Assembly: GCA_002308795.1 (NCBI GenBank)
Contig: DBVV01000088.1
Coordinates: forward strand, 563 to 8,437
From: Mageeibacillus sp. UBA1255
Lineage (GTDB): Bacteria; Bacillota; Clostridia; UBA1212; UBA1255
Direction: 5' to 3'
Length of the DNA stretch: 7,875 bases
Shown here in pieces: positions 5,705-7,875 of this stretch. Under the pieces are notes generated by a model, which worked only from the letters and a program-made list of their open reading frames with translations, was not told the DNA's origin and did not search any database. The position numbers and the translations under genes are program-made. The stretch's first letter is position 1, and each line of letters begins with the position of its first letter.

Positions 5705-7834
5705 TTGAAAAAGTATATCATTACGGTTTTTGTCGTGACCGCTCTGCTTATAGCGGCATATTTTTCCTACTTCAGCGGCGTATACGTTTTCAAACACAAA
5801 AACGCTTCCTCCCCTGCGGTCTTTACGCGTGTGGAAGGCGACCAGATCTATATCACCGAAAACGGAACGGAACGGAACTTTGAAATGCGCGGCGTGAATC
5901 TCGGCGTCGGCAAGCCCGGTCACTTTGCGGTGGAATATGCCGTCACCTACGAAGAATATCTCCGGTGGTTCACACAGATCGCCGAGATGGGCGCGAACAC
6001 GGTCCGGGTCTATACGTTTCAGAACGAGGACTTCTACAGAGCGTTTTACGACTATAATACGAATGCCGCCGAACCGCTGTACCTCCTGCACGGCGTGTGG
6101 GTGGACGACTACATCCTGAATTCCCACTATGACGCGTACGACGACCAGTTTCTTTCTCAGTTTATTTCAAACATCAAAGAAACGATCGACGTTGTCCACG
6201 GCAGAAAGAACAAGATCATCAACTCCGAAAAAGAGCTTTTCCGCTACCGTTACGACGTTTCGGCGTGGCTGCTCGGGTATCTTCCCGGCGTAGAGTGGGA
6301 GCCGACGCTCGTTGCGTATACCGATCACCACAGAGCCGGCGAGACCGGCTATACGGGAAAGTATCTCAAAACAACGCCGGATGCCTCCGCCTTTGAAACT
6401 GCGCTCTGCAGAGCGGGCGACGCATTGATCGCGTATGAAGCGGACAAATACGGTCAGCAGCACATGCTGGCCTTCTCAAACTGGTGCACGACAGACCCGA
6501 TCGACCATCCGGACGAGATCGATCTGGCGTTTTCGAAATGCGCGGAGGTGGACGTGGAACATATCGTACCGACCGAAGCGTTCAGGGCCGGGCAATTCGC
6601 GTCCTATCACGTATACTCGTATTACCCCGATTATTACAGCGCATTGGAAGACAAAAGCGCGTTCACCGATGCGTCCGGTTACGCAAACGCCTATCTCTAT
6701 TATCTCAGACTGCTGAATCAGCATCACACCATGCCGGTCGTCGTTACCGAGTTCGGCATGCCCACCTCCAGAGGCTGCGGCGCCGTGGATCACAGCGGGA
6801 CCGACCGCAATCAGGGCGGGATCACAGAGCATCAGCAGGCGTTGGGGCTCGTATCTTGTTATAACGACATTATGACCGCCGGCTGCGCCGGGGGAATCGT
6901 GTTTTCATGGCATGACGAATGGTTCAAGAGAACGTGGAACACCATGGAAAACATTGATCTGGAAAGAACGCCCTATTGGAGCGACTACCAGACGAACGAG
7001 CAGTACTTCGGTATTCTGGCGTTTGATCCCGGGCAGGACGCGCTTGTGTGCAAAACCGACGGCGACGTTTCGGAATGGGCGGGGCAAAACCTCGTATGCG
7101 GCGACGATGCGCTCGGTGTTCGCATGATGTATGACGAAAGATATCTCTATTTTTATATTCACTGTAGCGGATACGACTCTACAAAGGATACGATTTTTCT
7201 TCCGGTCGACACAACGCAGAAATCGGGCAGTATGTATTGTTCCGAGCATGATCTCACGTTCGACAGATACGCAGATTTCCTTATTACGCTTTCTCCGGAG
7301 GAAAGCCGGGTGACCGTGCAGGAACGCTACGACGTCTTCCGCGCCACAAAGGATCTTGACTCCCTTGAAGAGAGCGCCTACATCCATATCCCGGACGTCA
7401 ACTCCGACGTTTTCAACCCGATCCGTCTCGTTTTGCAGTCGGACCACGAAAATGCGGGGCATGATACAAATACGCCGTATAAGATGATATTTTATGAAAC
7501 CGGCCTGCTGCGACGGGGGAACGGCGACCCGGAGGCAAAGAATTTCGATTCGATGTCTGATTACTGCGTAAAGGGCGACGATATCGAGCTCCGGATCCCC
7601 TGGCAGCTTTTTAACTTCGCCGATCCGTCTGAAATGAAGATCCACGACGATTATTACGAGCATTACGGCGTCGCCTATCAGAAAATCGACAAACTATACG
7701 TCGGCGTGACCGCGGGCGGTTCCGGGCGCGTGCCGATGAACGCGTTCGCGCTGTCCGGGTGGGGCGTCAACGTCACATATCATGAGCGGCTCAAGGAAGC
7801 GTACTACGCGCTGCAAAAGCTTTGGAGCAAATAA
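5705..7834 (+). CDS. Membrane-anchored TIM-barrel glycoside-hydrolase-like protein with C-terminal beta-sandwich, 709 aa
   Basis: Residues 1-25 (KKYIITVFVVTALLIAAYFSYF) form an uncleaved-looking signal anchor, so the protein faces outward. About 40-425 look like a clan GH-A (beta/alpha)8 barrel: MRGVNLGVG (61-69) is the first strand with the usual R-G-x-N, MGANTVRVYTFQ (95-106) a second, LLGYLPGVEWEPTLVAYT (189-206) the region where the acid/base Glu is expected, YHVYSYYP (301-308), and PVVVTEFGMP (344-353), where Glu349 would be the nucleophile in the TEFG motif. VFSWHDEWF (399-407) closes the barrel. The acid/base motif is EWEP rather than the normal NEP, so it is uncertain whether E197 or E199 serves, or whether the enzyme is inactive. 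From about 447 a second domain begins (DGDVSEWAGQNL, then MYDERYLYFYIHCSG), which resembles CBM9/DOMON-like carbohydrate-binding sandwiches. Substrate unknown; a role in trimming or processing the polymer made by this cluster is inference. It follows CotH by 21 bases. Confidence 0.87.
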   Translation: MKKYIITVFVVTALLIAAYFSYFSGVYVFKHKNASSPAVFTRVEGDQIYITENGTERNFEMRGVNLGVGKPGHFAVEYAVTYEEYLRWFTQIAEMGANTVRVYTFQNEDFYRAFYDYNTNAAEPLYLLHGVWVDDYILNSHYDAYDDQFLSQFISNIKETIDVVHGRKNKIINSEKELFRYRYDVSAWLLGYLPGVEWEPTLVAYTDHHRAGETGYTGKYLKTTPDASAFETALCRAGDALIAYEADKYGQQHMLAFSNWCTTDPIDHPDEIDLAFSKCAEVDVEHIVPTEAFRAGQFASYHVYSYYPDYYSALEDKSAFTDASGYANAYLYYLRLLNQHHTMPVVVTEFGMPTSRGCGAVDHSGTDRNQGGITEHQQALGLVSCYNDIMTAGCAGGIVFSWHDEWFKRTWNTMENIDLERTPYWSDYQTNEQYFGILAFDPGQDALVCKTDGDVSEWAGQNLVCGDDALGVRMMYDERYLYFYIHCSGYDSTKDTIFLPVDTTQKSGSMYCSEHDLTFDRYADFLITLSPEESRVTVQERYDVFRATKDLDSLEESAYIHIPDVNSDVFNPIRLVLQSDHENAGHDTNTPYKMIFYETGLLRRGNGDPEAKNFDSMSDYCVKGDDIELRIPWQLFNFADPSEMKIHDDYYEHYGVAYQKIDKLYVGVTAGGSGRVPMNAFALSGWGVNVTYHERLKEAYYALQKLWSK

Positions 7835-7855
7835 ACCGGAAAGGGGAGACGCAGA

Positions 7856-7875
7856 ATGTCATTCAGTTATCTGAT
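7856..7875 (+). CDS. Start of the next operon gene (partial, right edge)
   Basis: ATG at 7856 is preceded by AAGGGGAG (7841-7848) seven bases upstream and lies 21 bases after the hydrolase stop, so it continues the operon. Only MSFSYL is readable. In related clusters glycosyltransferases often follow, but nothing here allows a product call. Confidence 0.7.

Noticed and set aside
6905..7663. Minus-strand frame of 252 codons opposite the hydrolase gene
   Set aside because: It is antisense to the C-terminal beta-sandwich domain of the hydrolase-like protein; judged a shadow frame.

Overview
The window most resembles chromosomal DNA of a Gram-positive bacterium of the class Clostridia (Oscillospiraceae or Lachnospiraceae type, possibly an uncultured gut or rumen lineage). 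This is inferred from the moderately GC-rich base composition, strong Shine-Dalgarno sites, near-consensus housekeeping (sigma-A type) promoters, cyclic-di-GMP-I (GEMM-I) riboswitches, and the VTC / DUF4956 / CotH gene set. No species can be named from sequence alone.

Layout. The left half is on the minus strand, transcribed right to left: a VTC-type polyphosphate-polymerase-domain protein (2599-3294, TTG start), then a complete c-di-GMP-I riboswitch leader with its own promoter and terminator (about 2334-2548), a 242-aa low-complexity protein of unknown function (1569-2297), and a large membrane protein (start 1463) that runs off the left edge. That membrane protein has a Lys-rich disordered tail, one membrane segment, an extracytoplasmic beta-rich domain and many further membrane segments. 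The right half is on the plus strand: a consensus promoter (3386-3414), a second c-di-GMP-I riboswitch with its own terminator (about 3421-3538), then a tightly packed operon of DUF4956 membrane protein (3560-4237), CotH-family kinase-like protein (4241-5683), membrane-anchored glycoside-hydrolase-like protein (5705-7834), and the first codons of another gene (7856 onward).

Main point. Two separate c-di-GMP-I riboswitches, on opposite strands, lie on either side of the VTC gene and place both arms of the locus under the same second messenger. Each has the full set of parts: a TTGACA-N17-TA(A/T)(A/T)AT promoter, a GAAA-loop aptamer with the ACGCAAAG core, and a hairpin with U-tract before the ribosome binding site. 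In Clostridia, c-di-GMP controls the switch between motile and sessile life. A cluster with a secreted or membrane TIM-barrel hydrolase, a CotH-like kinase, DUF4956 and a VTC protein, all tied to c-di-GMP, is therefore best read as a candidate surface-polysaccharide or matrix system. That role is inference: no glycosyltransferase is visible in the window, and the next gene is cut off after six full codons.

The whole window is accounted for. There are no tRNAs, rRNAs, CRISPR arrays or insertion sequences that I can see.
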